Of a DNA stretch of 64,000 nucleotides, positions 1 to 13,134 are shown one piece after another (position 1 is the first letter of the stretch; every line of letters starts with the position of its first letter). The notes under the pieces were generated by a model, which searched no databases, had not been told where the DNA came from, and saw only the letters and a program-made list of their open reading frames with translations. The DNA comes from Calonectria ilicicola (taxonomy: Eukaryota; Ascomycota; Sordariomycetes; Hypocreales; Nectriaceae), in NCBI GenBank assembly GCA_020809705.1, contig CP085834.1:3410001-3474000 (forward strand), given 5' to 3'. Position numbers and translations under genes: made by a program.

Positions 1-3000
1 ATCAGAGTTGGGAGCCTGCTCGCTGACGAGTGTGCAAGGTCGGTGCACAGCAACCTTGAATGAGGATTTGCCAGAATCGTTCAGGTGGGCAACCAAGTTC
101 TCCAAAAAGACCTCGCCAGCCCACTTGCTAGCCGTGTAACCATCCTTGCCATTCACTGCGGGCGGAGTGGCCTTTAGTGACCCTGGCTTGGGTGCGGGGT
201 TGCCCGACAACAGCACGGCGCGGCTGCTGGAGAGGAACATCAGCGGGATAGACCGCGGTAGCGCTAGCGATGTTAGGAAGTGCAGCGACTGGAGGTTAGG
301 AGTGCGTAGGGAGTCAAATCGGTTTAGGCAATGGCCATTGGAACCTGCGTGAATCATGACGTGCACTGTTTCTTCTAGCCTGGTGCGCTCTTCTGGCGTA
401 AGGCCAAGAGTAGGCGAGAGCAGACTACCACTATAGCCCACGACCTTGGAGTTGCCTTGGGGTAGCTTGGCCTGTTCATCTAGTGGCACAGCAATGCAGT
501 GTACCTTTGTTACAACGGGAGATTGTAGTAAGGAGCTCAAGAGATGTCCACCAAGGAAACTGGTTGCTCCCGTGAGCAAGACCTCAATGCCCTTGGCATC
601 ACCAGTCACTACCCCAGGGGACTGACCTGTCGCAAGCTGTTTAATTCGGTCTTGCAGCCAATCTGGCACTGATGTCTCAACTGCCCAGTCTATCGCAGAC
701 GCGTCCTGTTGACCCTCAGTGCCTTGGCCGAAGACGCAGCGAGTCATGGCACGCAATGTAGTGGCTTCGTACAATTGTTTGGTTGTGACATGCACGCCGG
801 TAGTCTCTTTGATGGCTTTCTGGAGTTTCATGAGTAGGAGCGAGTTGCCACCGTATAGGAAGAAGTCGGATGAAGGGCCAAGACGTGTGTCACCCAGTGC
901 AGGCAACACGCGCTCCCACAAGAGACGCAGCTCACCTTCGCGAACCGTCATCTTTTCCATCTTCTTCTCGGTTTTCCCATTCGTATCTTCTGCTCCTAAA
1001 GGAAGACGGGCAATGGCTTTGCGATCTAATTTGCCATTGGATGTTGTTGGCATTGTTGTAAGGATACAGATAGTGGCAGGGATGAAGGCCTGCGGCAGTT
1101 TCACACGAGCAAGTATTTGTGCCACATTAGTCTCGCCTGCCAGAGAATCACCGCGGCTAGTAGTGCAGAGTGTAGCGTGAGCAACCAGTACACTGTCACG
1201 GAGGGAAACGACCACTGCCTCGAGAGCATCCTCAGATGCCCGCAGCAGAGCCGCTTCAACTTCTTGCAGCTCAATTCGCTGACCACGCAGCTTGATCTGA
1301 GTATCACCATCCAGTCGTCCGAGGCACAGGAGAGTACCATCAGAGAGGAGGCGGCCTTTATCACCTGTTCGATACATGATGTGGCCTTTGGATTGAGACA
1401 TCACGTCTGTGATGAACTTGGACTTGGTTTGGTCAGGCTGATCAAGATAGCCTACGGCTACACCAGCTCCGCCAATGCAAATCTCTCCAATATGCCCGCA
1501 TGGCTGGGGGTGCCCAGCAGCATCCACAATGCAGATTGAGTAATTGGGTAGTGCTTTTCCAACCGCGTACTGGGCCCAAGCTCCCGCGTCTCCAGACACG
1601 ATACACGAATCGGCCTCAGGTTTCAAAGAGATGCACTGGAAGGTGGCCGCGGCAGTGATTTCGGTTGGTCCGTAGCAGTTGGTTAGAGTCAAATTGGGCA
1701 GGCTTAGACGAGACAACTCGGTTTTGAGCTGGCGGGTGACCTGTTCACCGCCAGAAAAGGCGAACCGCCAAGCTGTGCTCTTTTGCAACACGTCAGCGGC
1801 CGAGTTGGTCCAGGCCAAGTATTCTGTTGGTGTAGCAATGGTCATTGACACATTCTCACGAGCGATTAGTTTGACTAACTCGATAGGGTCGCGTCTTATA
1901 TCGCTTTCCGCGATTACGAGATGACCGCCATTTGCAAGTGCCGAGAATATTTGGATGAGAGACATGTCGAAGCCCAGAGAGCTCTGCTGTAGCACGCATT
2001 CCTGTACCAGTCCCATTTCGTGTGTCTTGAGTGCGATATGATTAACGAAGTTGGACTGGGTCAAGATAATTCCCTTGGGTGTACCTGTAGAGCCACTAGT
2101 GAATAGTAAGATGGCAGGTGAATCTGACTTGGCAACAAATGGAAGCAGTATTTGCTCGTTACTATCATTGATGCTATCCTCGCAGTCTACCAAAACTGCT
2201 TTCACCTCGGAAAATGATTGGGTAAGAGGCTTTACACGCTGCTCAGTTTGCGCATGGCAGAGCAAGATTTTGGGGACGCAGCCGCTCACCATGTCTCCGT
2301 GGCGCGAAGCGGGCAGACTGGTGTCGAGAGGGACATACACAGCACCGATGTGGAGGATAGCCAGCATGGCGACAACACTGTCTACGGAAGGTTCGCAGAG
2401 AAGAGCAATGCGATCTCCAGGAGTACCTCCCTCAGTTAAGATCTTCTGAGCCACATGGTTGATTCGAGCTGCCAGTTGAGCATATGACAGGGTGCTCCCT
2501 GACGAAGTTGTGACGGCTGTCTTTGTCGCGTTTGAGAGGCAAATATCCTGCACTCGCTCTGATAGTGTCGCGGGCCAACCGAAATCCATTTCAGGGCCCT
2601 GTCCTACCTCAAGGGCGCGGCTCACACTAGCAGCATCGTGAAGCGACACATTGGCTACCGACACGTAGGGGTCCCGAGCCACCACCTCAAGTAAGCCGAG
2701 GTAGGTATCGAGCATAGTGCGACACGCGTCTTGTCCATAAAAATCGGCTAAACACCATATTTGAACAAGGCAGCCAGCTTGAGTCTCAATGAAGCCCAGG
2801 CTCACATCATACGGATTCTCAGCCTCCTTAGCTTCCTTGGTGGACAGCTGCATGCGGCACTCGTCGCCCAGTGGTAGATTCCACATGTCCATGCCACCTA
2901 CGGCCGTTCGATAGTTGATAGCGGCTTGGAACAAAGGGTTGGTGCCAGGAGCTCGGGGAGCTCGAGTCTGATCGAGGATACGGTCAAACGGTACGCTGCC

Positions 3001-6000
3001 ACGGGCAAAGACTTCCATGGCCTTACGTGAGGCTGCAGAGGCGACGTCTGCAAAAGTGGCCTTGCTCATGACGTTAGACCGCAGAGGAAGCATATTAACG
3101 AAGCAACCCACGGTACCTCCGAAACGCTCGTCTCGGCGGTTGGCATCGACAACGCCAACACACACATCCTCAATATTGGCTAGTCGAGCTAGCAGGACTT
3201 GGAAGAGGGCAAGGTGCAGATGGAAGGGGCTAACACGAAGGCGCTTGCAGAGATCCTTTTGGGCCTCTAGTTGAGCCAAGTTCAGCTCATGGTCAAGGTA
3301 GTGGCTGCCACTGTCTTGGTGTTTCTGAGCCAAGGTTGAGCGGTCAAGTCCACGAGCCGTAGGGAGCAATGGTAGGGTGTCAGGCAGGGTCACAAACTCG
3401 GACCGCCAGAACTCAAGATCTTCATCTAGAATTCCCGTCTTCTCCTCGGCTAGCTGGTGGATCGAGTAGTCCACATACGAGACTTGAGCGAGCGTCTCGA
3501 GTGGCTGCAGGCGGTAGGCCCGGTCAACATCGCGAAGGAATAAGGCCAAGCTCCAACCATCCATCAAAATGTGGTGGTAGCCGAGGACGAGATCATGCTC
3601 GGTGGCGGATCTACCTAATACCGCAATGGCCATGGTTTTCCCCTGCTCCAAGTCCCACGTACGCGACTTGAACTCCGAAAGCGTGTCCCGAAGAATGGCA
3701 TCGTGGTCGAAAACAGCTTCGTCATCGTCGGCCTGCTTAACTGTAAGCTCAAATGCTGACTTGGCCATGACTCCCTGCATGGGATGGCCATCCTCTAGCC
3801 TTGGGTAGAAGCAAGTGCGCAAGCACTCGTGGTGGTTGACGACTAGCTGCAGCGCGCGTCGCAGCCGGGCGGTACTAACGTGTCCTTGCAAGCGGTAGTG
3901 GAAGGCAGTGTTGTATGCAGCAGGATCGTCGTAGTGTTTTGACACGAACCAGATGCGAGACTGGGCAGCAGACATTGGTGCTTCGCGGAGAAGGACGGGA
4001 GGAGAAGTTGGTTCCTTTTTCGCAATTATATCCTTAACATCAGTCTGGTTCTCATCGCAGCTTGATGTCTCCGAGCTGTTGCTGTCAACGTTGCTGACAG
4101 AGCCAGACTCTGTCAAGGGAGTTGCAGCACCAGACATCGGGGTCAAAGCCCCAGAACGAGGTGTAAATGCAGTCATTGGCGTGCTGGATCCGGTTTTGTC
4201 TCCTAGGCTGTTTAGCTTGCTGGCAAGAAGGTAACTACTATTTGATACAGAGTTAGTTGTGATACTGGCGGAGACGGAGGCAACCGGGGCGACAACTTCC
4301 GGAGAAGCAGCAGAAGTAGGGATAGGAGTGGGAGCAGGCTTAGGAACAGGGGTGGGAGTGACGGCAGCAGGGGCTTTGGTTTCTTTAACCTCTTTGACGT
4401 CTTTGACGGTGCGGTTTGCCCACATCTTCTTCGTCGCCTGCACACAAAGCTCTAACACTGTATCGCCGCCCAGAATCTTGACCACAGCCACCTCAGCATC
4501 AAGATCCTTGAGGAACCAAGTTCGGATCTCTGTGGCAACTAGTGAGTCAATACCCAAATTGATCACAGGTCGCTCGAGGTCCGCTTGCACAGACCCAGCT
4601 GGTAGCTGTAGCATCGTCTCGAGCTTGTTGGCAAAGGCAGCCGCAACAACCTCCACAGCCGCTTCCTCAGACTCAGCAGCGTCAACCTGCTCCCGCACAC
4701 TACTCCCAGAAGCACCTCGTGCTACAAGCTGCTGTTGCGAGGATGTAGAAAGTGTGCTGTACGGCATCAGGGACATGAGCTGTGGGTTCGACACCCAGAG
4801 AGCCTTGCTCTTCTGGTTGGGCTGCATAGGCACCGTCGGTGGCTCGAGACCCATGGTGATGTCGTGGCTGCCTGCATCAGCTTCAGGCTTGCCGGCCCGA
4901 ACAGCTTGCGCAAAAGCATCCTGCACATCTGTCTCGGAAAGTGGAATGAATCGCATACTGCGGAAATGGTCCTCTAGCATCTGGTACCTGTCAGAGCTAG
5001 TGACATAGCCCGTATCAGCGACCCATCCGATTTGGATAACTGAAGCTGCCAATCTGCGTGCGCGACGTCTCTCCACTACGGCGGCCATGAACAGGTTTGC
5101 GGCATGATAGTTGGCTTGGCCGACGTTGCCGACCGTGCTGGCGGTCGATGAGGTCAGGATAAAAAAGTCGAGCGGCGGGTGTTCGTCATTCACATCCGTG
5201 CTGCTAAAGATGTCATCGAGGATTTCGGTACCAATTACCTTGGCCTCAAGAGTACCGTTGAGCTGGCGTGCCGACATGTCGAGGAACATTTTGTCGTGGA
5301 GAACCATGGACAGATTGCATACACCAGCGATGGGTGGCATCGTGTCGCGCACCTTGGTCACGGCCGCGACGACCTGGTCTCGCTTCGTAGCATCCATGGC
5401 CACCATCTGCACCGACGCACCGACGCGGTCGGCCTCTTCCTGCAATCCAGCGTCAACCTTGGGGTTGCGGCTTGTAATGGCAATGTGTCGGGCTCCATGA
5501 CGGATCATCAAGTGACAGAGCGAAAGTCCTAGACCTCCCGAGCCACCCACAAGGAGATAGGTGCGGTCTGATCGCAGTGATCCCAGTGGATTGACATCAA
5601 GGGGCTGAATCGTCAAGGGCAGGGCCTTGCGCTGATGCCAGTCGGTTATATACCGTTGATGAGCGAGAGTGGCCATGTCTTTTCCGGCTAGGTCAGCTGC
5701 CACAATCGTTGTGCATCGTGGCTCTTCTGACTGTTGGATGTCCTTGATATCGATGCTGGCAGCCGCGAACAGAGCCGTTAGAGAGATGTCAGTGCTGTCC
5801 AGGGCGTCCTCAAGGAGTTCGGCGTCCAGTCTCCACTTCTCGCAGGTAGATGGTAGACAAGCTCGCAGCTGCTTAGCACCATGCGTCTCACTCATGGATT
5901 CCGGGGAACAGTCAAAGAAGATGTCAACCTTGCTCGATGGCAGGCACTGCCTAGCCATTCGCTTTGACGCGTTGGCATGGAGGCGGATCCAATTCTTCGG

Positions 6001-9000
6001 GAAATCTGTTCTCGACGAGATGCAATAGACGCGGTGTCCAGAAGTGGTGAGCTGTGCTTCAACCTGCTTTGCCATGTGCAGTTCGGGCTCGAGTAAGAGT
6101 ACTGTCACAACTGGACCAGCGTTCTTTACTCGGTTCACCAGTGCGTGGTACAGTAGGCTATCCACAGTAGCCTCCAAGGCAATTGGAGTACAAAGTGAGG
6201 AGTCAACCATGGCCAGCTTCTCACATTCTACAAAAGGTCGCGAGGCATTTACATCGGTCACAGCCATGACAGAATGGTCCTTCTTTTGCACTAGATGGCC
6301 ACAAAGCAGATAGAGCCCCTGGTCATTTCGAGAGTAGGATGGAATGTGGATGGTATGCTCGACCTGGACCTGAGTGCCCTCACTCAGATTCTCGAGAACC
6401 TTCTCAGCCGCTTGGAGTGCTAGCCTGGAAGAGCCATTGGGCATAATAGTTTGAACAGCCATGTCTGTTGCGTCGACAGTCTTGACGATGGGTCGCGTTT
6501 TAGCGTTGTACCGCTCGTCCAAGTCCGTGTCTGGCATCACACGCGGAATGCTGACACTGCCACCAGCCAATACTTCAGACTCAGGCTCGATGGACCACAG
6601 GATGCTATCTGACTCTGCCTTGGCCTTCAGTTCATCCATGTGACGCAAGCGCAAAAGAGCTTCGACACAGTGACGAGCGTCAAAGGTGGGACCAGCGCCA
6701 CCAGCCTCAAGTTCTAACCCAAGAATCTGCATAGTAAGGTGAGGCATCTCAATTGGTACCACACGGGCAATACCACGGATCATGCTAGCACGTGGGGTGT
6801 ACGCTGCGCCCGCACCAGTTACCCACAATAGATTCCTGGCCGACATGAGTAGCTGCTGGAGCTTGCCTAGACGGGATTGAGACATGGGAAGCTGTGCAAA
6901 GAGAGACTCGTCGACATCTTGGAGACACACTACGTCGACGAGATCTCCCTCCGTTCCATCCAGTTTGAGTTTATCAATGCTGGGCACAACACGCACAAGT
7001 CCGGATTGCCACCATGCTGGCGGGAGGAGTTTCTCAATCTCGTCCATAACCTTGCTACTATATAAGCGACGACCTCCAATCATAAGAAGAGGTCTTGTGG
7101 GCTCAGGCGCGAAAGAAAGGGGCTGCACAAGGCGCAGAAAGTCGTCGTTGACGGCCCGACTCACTATACACGAATGCACATGCGTTGACTCGTCGGCGTT
7201 GTCATAGAAGACCGTATCTGCACCGGAGAAGCCCGAACGACGTAGCAGCCGGTGCCATTCGCCGGTCTCAACGGGCTCTTGGCCGCCAAACAGGAAGCCA
7301 CCAACCTTGCTCTCCGCTCCGGTTATCTCAGACAACACTAAGTAGCCGCCAGGACGCAGCAAAGACCGGGCCTTTTGTAAGCTCTCTTCTAGGGCGGTGC
7401 CGGTGGCAGATTGGACGGATAGGATGTGGGGAGCAATAACAACGTCATACGAATTGAGACTAAATCCTTGGGAATCCAATTCATTCTCAATGTCCAACGT
7501 GTTGTATATGATCCTCTCAGCATCTGGTAGCTCGGCGGCAACATTGGACAGCACGTCCGACGAGGCACCAGTGTATGTGTATGAGTCATACATGTTTTCA
7601 ACAGCACCAAGAATACTTTTTGTTGTGCTGGTCTTGCCGGCAGCACCGCCAATCTCCAGCATCTTGCAGCGTGGGAACTTGAAGGTAATTTGCTTCAGTA
7701 GTTGACCGATGGCATGGTCGGTTACTACAGAAGCCGACGGGGAGTACTGCTTCAGGTTCTGACTCTGGCCTTCGTGCGAGACCTCCATAAACTGCTTCTG
7801 GCCCCGGATGATTTGAGTCAATTCGGTACCGACTGCATGAAGCAACTTCAACTCGACAGCCTCAGGATCGGGATGCTCAAAACCCGCGATTTGAACACTG
7901 TTCTCGTCATCCGCAAGCCAATCGCTGCTGAGAAACGGAGACTGACCCTCACGCACCGTGTCAACATGCTCCTCAAAAGCATCCAGCATTTGCCTAGGAG
8001 ACCTCTCTAGTCCATCGCGCTCTTCAGACTTGATCTCATCGATGACGCGCCTCATGTAGAACAAAGCCAGGCGCTCTACAGCCACATTAGCTTGAAGCGC
8101 GCGAGCATCAAGGATGGGGTCGCGTGAGGGGAGCACCAGTCCTCCCAGACAGGCATCGTTTCCGTGAACCGTCTTCAAAAAGACGTTTTTATCCTGAGAG
8201 GCGCTCTGGCCGCCGCCAGCTGACCTGGTGGACAGACCCTCGACCTGGGCAAATGCTCGGCCGGACTCAGCATCATAGATGTTGATGTCTCCGTCCAGTG
8301 CTGCTCCTGTAGCAGAAATGACCCAAGCGTCGAAGCTGCAAGTGGTGCCAGCCCCAGTGGCAGGTCTTACGGGCACATGAGGGTCAATGATGACACGATC
8401 AATATGGGATGGTAGGAGTGCGGATTTGAGTAGCTTGCTGGAGGGATGCACGTGTGCAACGAACAGCGACTGGAAGGCCACATCTAAAATGGCGGGGTGT
8501 AGGATGTACTGTGACTGGGTGGCTGCGATTGGAGAGTCGACTGGCCAGACACCCGTGGCAGCAGTATAGCCAAGGCGACGGCGACTTTCAGTGATTGCAT
8601 CAAATGCGCCCGTGTAGTTCAGGCCAATTCCGCGGAACATGTCATAGATAGGCTCGCTCTCAATATGAACCACATTTTCCGGGACTGCTTGTCGGCCAGG
8701 TAGTACATAGGCCTCCGCAGCATCATCCGAAATTTGGCTGAGTTGAATCACCAAAGTGCCGCTGCAGGTATGGATCATGACTCCTGTGGTCTCGTTCTGG
8801 CAGACATAGTACGAAAACTGTGCCCGCACAACGCCCTGGGCCTTATCGGTAGGGAGCACCTGGGCTGTGAACAGGGTCTCCACACCATCCTTGTTGTCAG
8901 GCACCACAACTGGTCGGAGGATGTCAATATCTTCTACGGAAAGCTGCTTGATGCGTCGTCCCGGGGCGGCAATATCAGCCAGAGACTGAGCTGCCTGGGC

Positions 9001-12000
9001 TGCGATAGACACGTACGCAGCACCAGGAAGTAGAACCTCTCCAAGCACCTCATGACCGCGCAACCAGGGCATCTCGCTAAGCCGGAGGAGATTGCGCCAT
9101 CGCAACTCGCGGTCATTGTCGTCCGGCACGCGACGACCAAGCAGTTCGTGGCCAGCGTCGCGACCAGTACGATATCGCATTGATGTGCGCGATTCGCGCC
9201 AGTACACCTTGTCGTGATCCCACGAGTAACCTGGCAGATCGCTAATCATCCGGGGTGGGGCCGGGGCCGAGTCGGACTTGTAGAAGCTATTGCGGTAGCC
9301 GGTAAAGTCGACGTACGACGGTCCAAGCTGCGACCAGATCTGACCAATGGCTTCCTGGAAAGCCTCTACGTCGCCGTATTTGCGCTTGAGGAGTCCTACG
9401 TGCTTTGGTACCGCACCGTAGGCTGCCTTGAGTGTCTGCTCTGTCGGTCCCTTGAGCGCTGGGTGGGGTCCAATCTCAATGGCCATATCCCACGGGCCTC
9501 CGTGCCAGATGGACGACTCGATCGCCTGCGAGAACTTGACCGTCTGCACCATGTTTGCGACCCAGTAAGGTCCCTTAAGAGAGTCTAGACCCACACCAGG
9601 CTTCAGCAGTCGCGTGTCACCGCGCACACTCGAGTTCCAGATGCAGCCTGGCTTGGGCTGTGTGATCTGAATATCACAGGCCAGCAGAGCTCGCAGATAG
9701 TCATCAGCACAGGCCCTCATGTGGTGAGAGTGATAGGCCGTGTCAACTTGTAGCTGACGAGCAAAAGTGTTTTCCAGATCTAGCTGCTGCTTAGCCTCGA
9801 GAATGGCATCCAGGTCTCCAGACAAGGTGCAGCTCTGCGGACTGTTGCTAGCAGCCACAACAATTCGTCCATTGTAGGCAGGCTGACGACAGAAGCGTGT
9901 GGCTGCATCCATGGACAATCCGACAGCCATCATGCCTCCCTTCTGACCATCAGCGCCCTGGCAGAGGTGCGCATAGTAACCACGGTAGTAGGCAATCTGC
10001 ATAGCGGCCTGGCGAGTGATGATGCCGGCAGCGTACGTCGCGGCGATTTCACCAGACGAGTGACCCACAGTGGCATCGAGCTTGACGCCAGCCGCATTCA
10101 GCATATCAACAAGCGCAACTTGCAGCGCTGTGCAAAGAGGCTGCGAGAGTGCGGCCTCTGAGAGACGTGACTCGGCCGGCGACTTGGTGATCTCCTCTAC
10201 CAGCGACCACTCGGGCGCATCGCCGGGCAGCAGCTCATCTCGCAGCACGGCCCCACAGGCCTCGAGGCTCCGGCGGAAAAGCGGCGAAGAGTGGTACAAG
10301 TCGCGACCCATAGTGGCCCACTGCGCACCCTGGCCAGTAAAGACACCAAGAGTGCCTGGGGCCTCTTTGGGATTGACCAAACGTGCAACGCTGCCAATGT
10401 CACCACCCTTTGTGGCTACTTTTTGGTGCCGGGAGACAAAGTCGGCCATAGAGTCCAATACCTGCTGCCGGGACGCGCCTGTAAAGCAGGCTCGCACGCG
10501 ATGGGTAGACCGCCTCGTTTGAAGCAACCAACTCAAGTCTCTCAAGTCAATATCCTCATTCTGCTGCAGGTGAGCCAGATAGGCCTGCACACTTCGGAGC
10601 AGCGCCGATCCGGAACTTGCTGAAAAGAGAAGAGGGCCCACAACGCCAGCGCCAAGAACCGGACTTTCCTTTCCGACATTCGGTTTGGCTTCTAGGGTCG
10701 CCAAGCTCTCGATAATAGCGTGAGCATTGGTACCGCCGAAGCCAAAACTGTTGATGCTAGCTCGCATGGGAGCTCCCGCTGGCAGCTCGGGCCACGGGAG
10801 CGGCGTTGTGGGGATCACTAGAGCTCCGGACCCATAGTATTGAGCAATCTTGGGGTTGAGGTTGTTAAAGTGCATATTGGGAGGAATAGTCTGGTGCTTG
10901 AGAGCAAGGAGCACTTTGATGACACCTGCTAAACCAGCGCAGCCTTCTAAATGTCCAATAACCGCTAGACACTACCAGTTAGCATTTTCTTCAAAATAAA
11001 AAATCTCAAAAAAAAAACCTACTTTTAACGGACCCGACGTGGATCGTCTGTGGGTCGGCCTTGGCCACTCCCGTTTTTCCGTCACGGTAGAAAGCCTCAA
11101 AGACAGCACGCGCCTCGACCGGATCTCCGGCTTGTGTGCCTGTGCCGTGGCACTCGAAATACTGCGGGGGATCCTGCATCGGATCCAATCCAGCCTGTTG
11201 ATACACGTGCCGGATTAAAGCAGCCTGTGTTGGTGCAAAAGGCATGGTGATACCGGGACTTGTGCCGTCTGAGTTGACTCCGGTAGCACGGATTACTCCT
11301 TGGATAGGGTCGCCATCTCGCTGAGCTGCACTAAGCGGCTTCAGTAGTAAAGCGGCAATACCTTCGCCACGAGCATATCCATTGGCTGACTTATCCCACA
11401 TACGACTCTGCGAGTCGGGCGACAGCATGTGTAGTTTCGATTCGGCGATGTAAGGTGTGGGCTCAAAGATCAGGTTGGTGCCACCAACGACGGCCATTTC
11501 GCTGTCCCCGGTGCGCAAACCTTGGACGGCGTGGTGAAGAGCTACCAATGAGCTGGAACAGGCTGTATCGAGAGTGACAGATGGGCCCTTCAAGTCAAAC
11601 ACGTATGAGACACGGTTCGACAAAATACTATTGGCTGTTCCTGTGGCATTGTACTTGGGCAGCGTCTCGGTATCTCTGGCCTGGATAACAGAGTAGTCAT
11701 TGCTCATAACACCGACATGCACCGAGGTCAAAGACCCTCTAAGCTTCTCGAGAGGTACGCCTGCGTTCTCACTGGCTTCATATGTCGCCTCGAGGAGTAA
11801 CCGCTGCTGAGGATCCATGCCGGCCGCCTCAACCGGGCTAATAGCAAAGAATCCCGCATCAAAAAGGCGGCTGTCTTCATCCAAGAGGTATGACTTTGCT
11901 TTCACATCCGTGGCTCCATGTGTCTCGCCATCAGGATTGTAAAAACGCCCCAAGTTGAAGCGTTTGGGGTCAAACGGTCTCACGACATCACGGGGCTCCC

Positions 12001-12106
12001 GTAGCAACTCCCAGAGTTTCGAAGTGGAGCTGGAGCCGCCTGGAAACCTGCACGCCGACCCGATAATGGCGATGGGTTCATCTGCAGAACGACGCAACGA
12101 CGACAT
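1..12106 (-). CDS. Hybrid highly reducing PKS-NRPS megasynthase (3' end off the left edge)
   Basis: Builds a reduced polyketide, joins it to an amino acid and releases the product. Two exons: 12106-11023, an intron 10965-11022 (58 nt), then one open exon from 10964 past base 1, about 4,015 residues visible. Domains in order, approximate residues: KS (Cys in DTACSSS ~180, His in HGTGT ~319 and IGHLEG ~365); AT (GHSSG ~663); DH ([10 protein letters not shown] ~1000 and [10 protein letters not shown]); C-methyltransferase (LEIGGAAG ~1465); a region with no recognisable ER NADPH motif; KR (GGSGGLG ~2168 and NYHAAN); ACP (GIDSL ~2501); an S/T/P-rich linker ~2540-2680; C (HHILMDG ~2825); A (SGSTGTPKG ~3322); PCP (GGNSL ~3733); terminal SDR-type R domain (TGATSFLGG ~3825, YTASK ~3973). 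The start is the first ATG, before a canonical KS; the frame is open upstream but lacks ATG. The architecture is that of tenellin, aspyridone and cytochalasin synthases, but the product is not identifiable. Confidence 0.96.
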
Positions 12107-13134
12107 GATGCTTGCCGCCTTGGGTGGGTCAATGGGTTGAGAAAAAATGAGGCGTGACAAAGGTACACTCCAAAAAAATAGTTGCGTTGTTGACACAAAT
12201 TACAAGCGCAGTAGTTTCAATCACTGGGTCAAGTGTATGTACTGTGAATCCGATATTATGAACGACCCCAGAGAAGTGAGTGAGAAATGAATGACTTGAT
12301 GTTTCTAGAAGCTGAGTTGGGCTCTCTCGTGCCTCTTAATGGGATAGAATCTTCGTTTAGGGTTTTGGAATACTAAATTCCAGTTTCGGAGTCCGCGAAA
12401 AACTTCGCCTCGCAAACCGCTTCACGGAGAGACTTCGCTGCATTGCTACATTGGAATAGCATCGCTTACGAAATTGTCAAGGGTCAGCAAGCGGTCAATT
12501 CCGCGTTGATAGGACACTTTCCCTCTTGTCGTACGATGGTCCAAACATGCCGTATAAGCGTCCAGCAACCTTAAAAAACGCCAAGGCACGGGAAGCGCGC
12601 GTGTTGCGGGCGCTAGGGGTTGGCATAGCGGCAGTCAAGCATGCGTCAGCGGTATTTGAGGGGGGTGTGAATCAGCCTCGCCGGGCGTGCTACGAAGGTT
12701 GGGCGGGGAGAGGTGGAGGCATGGTCGCGGAGGAAAAAAAAAAAAAGTCAAAGTTAATTAGATTAGTGTATCTAGGATAATCACGGATCAATTGATCTAG
12801 AATTCAGCATTGTTCTTTTGCACGGTAAGGGTCGGTCTCGGTAATTATCTACAAGGCGGTCTAAGTCAATGCTGAAAAGTGTAAGTTAGTGAAGTTGCAT
12901 TGTGGAGTCGTGACCCAAGCGAGCATCTACGGTGGCAGGTGATGAAGTTCATGATGTGAAACTGGGATTGTCATCAAAGTCAATGTTAAGTCCTACCGAG
13001 CTATGCCAGCGAATTGCTTTGGGAGTTTACATCAGACCATTTCTCTTTGGTCAATTCTACTAGCTCGAGTGCATATATCCGCTGGAGTAGCTCAGTTGGT
13101 CTTTGTTGTTCGTCCATAGCCAACAGGAGCAAAA
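12107..13134. promoter_or_regulatory. Divergent promoter region between PKS-NRPS and P450-1
   Basis: This 1,028-bp spacer separates two outward-facing start codons, so it should carry both promoters. A TATATA-like stretch lies at 13072-13078, about 60 nt before the P450 ATG. The palindrome CGGAGTCCG at 12387-12395 has the CGG-N3-CCG form bound by some Zn2Cys6 regulators, but one copy is weak evidence. The short open frame at 12526-12780 looks non-coding. Confidence 0.55.

Noticed and set aside
12526..12780. Plus-strand open frame of 84 codons
   Set aside because: Arg/Gly-rich random composition, overlaps an A-run, no motif, and sits in the divergent promoter.
13081..13112. tRNA D-arm-like sequence (TAGCTCAGTTGGT) upstream of P450-1
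   Set aside because: No acceptor stem, anticodon arm or T-arm follows; it is in a promoter region and looks like chance.
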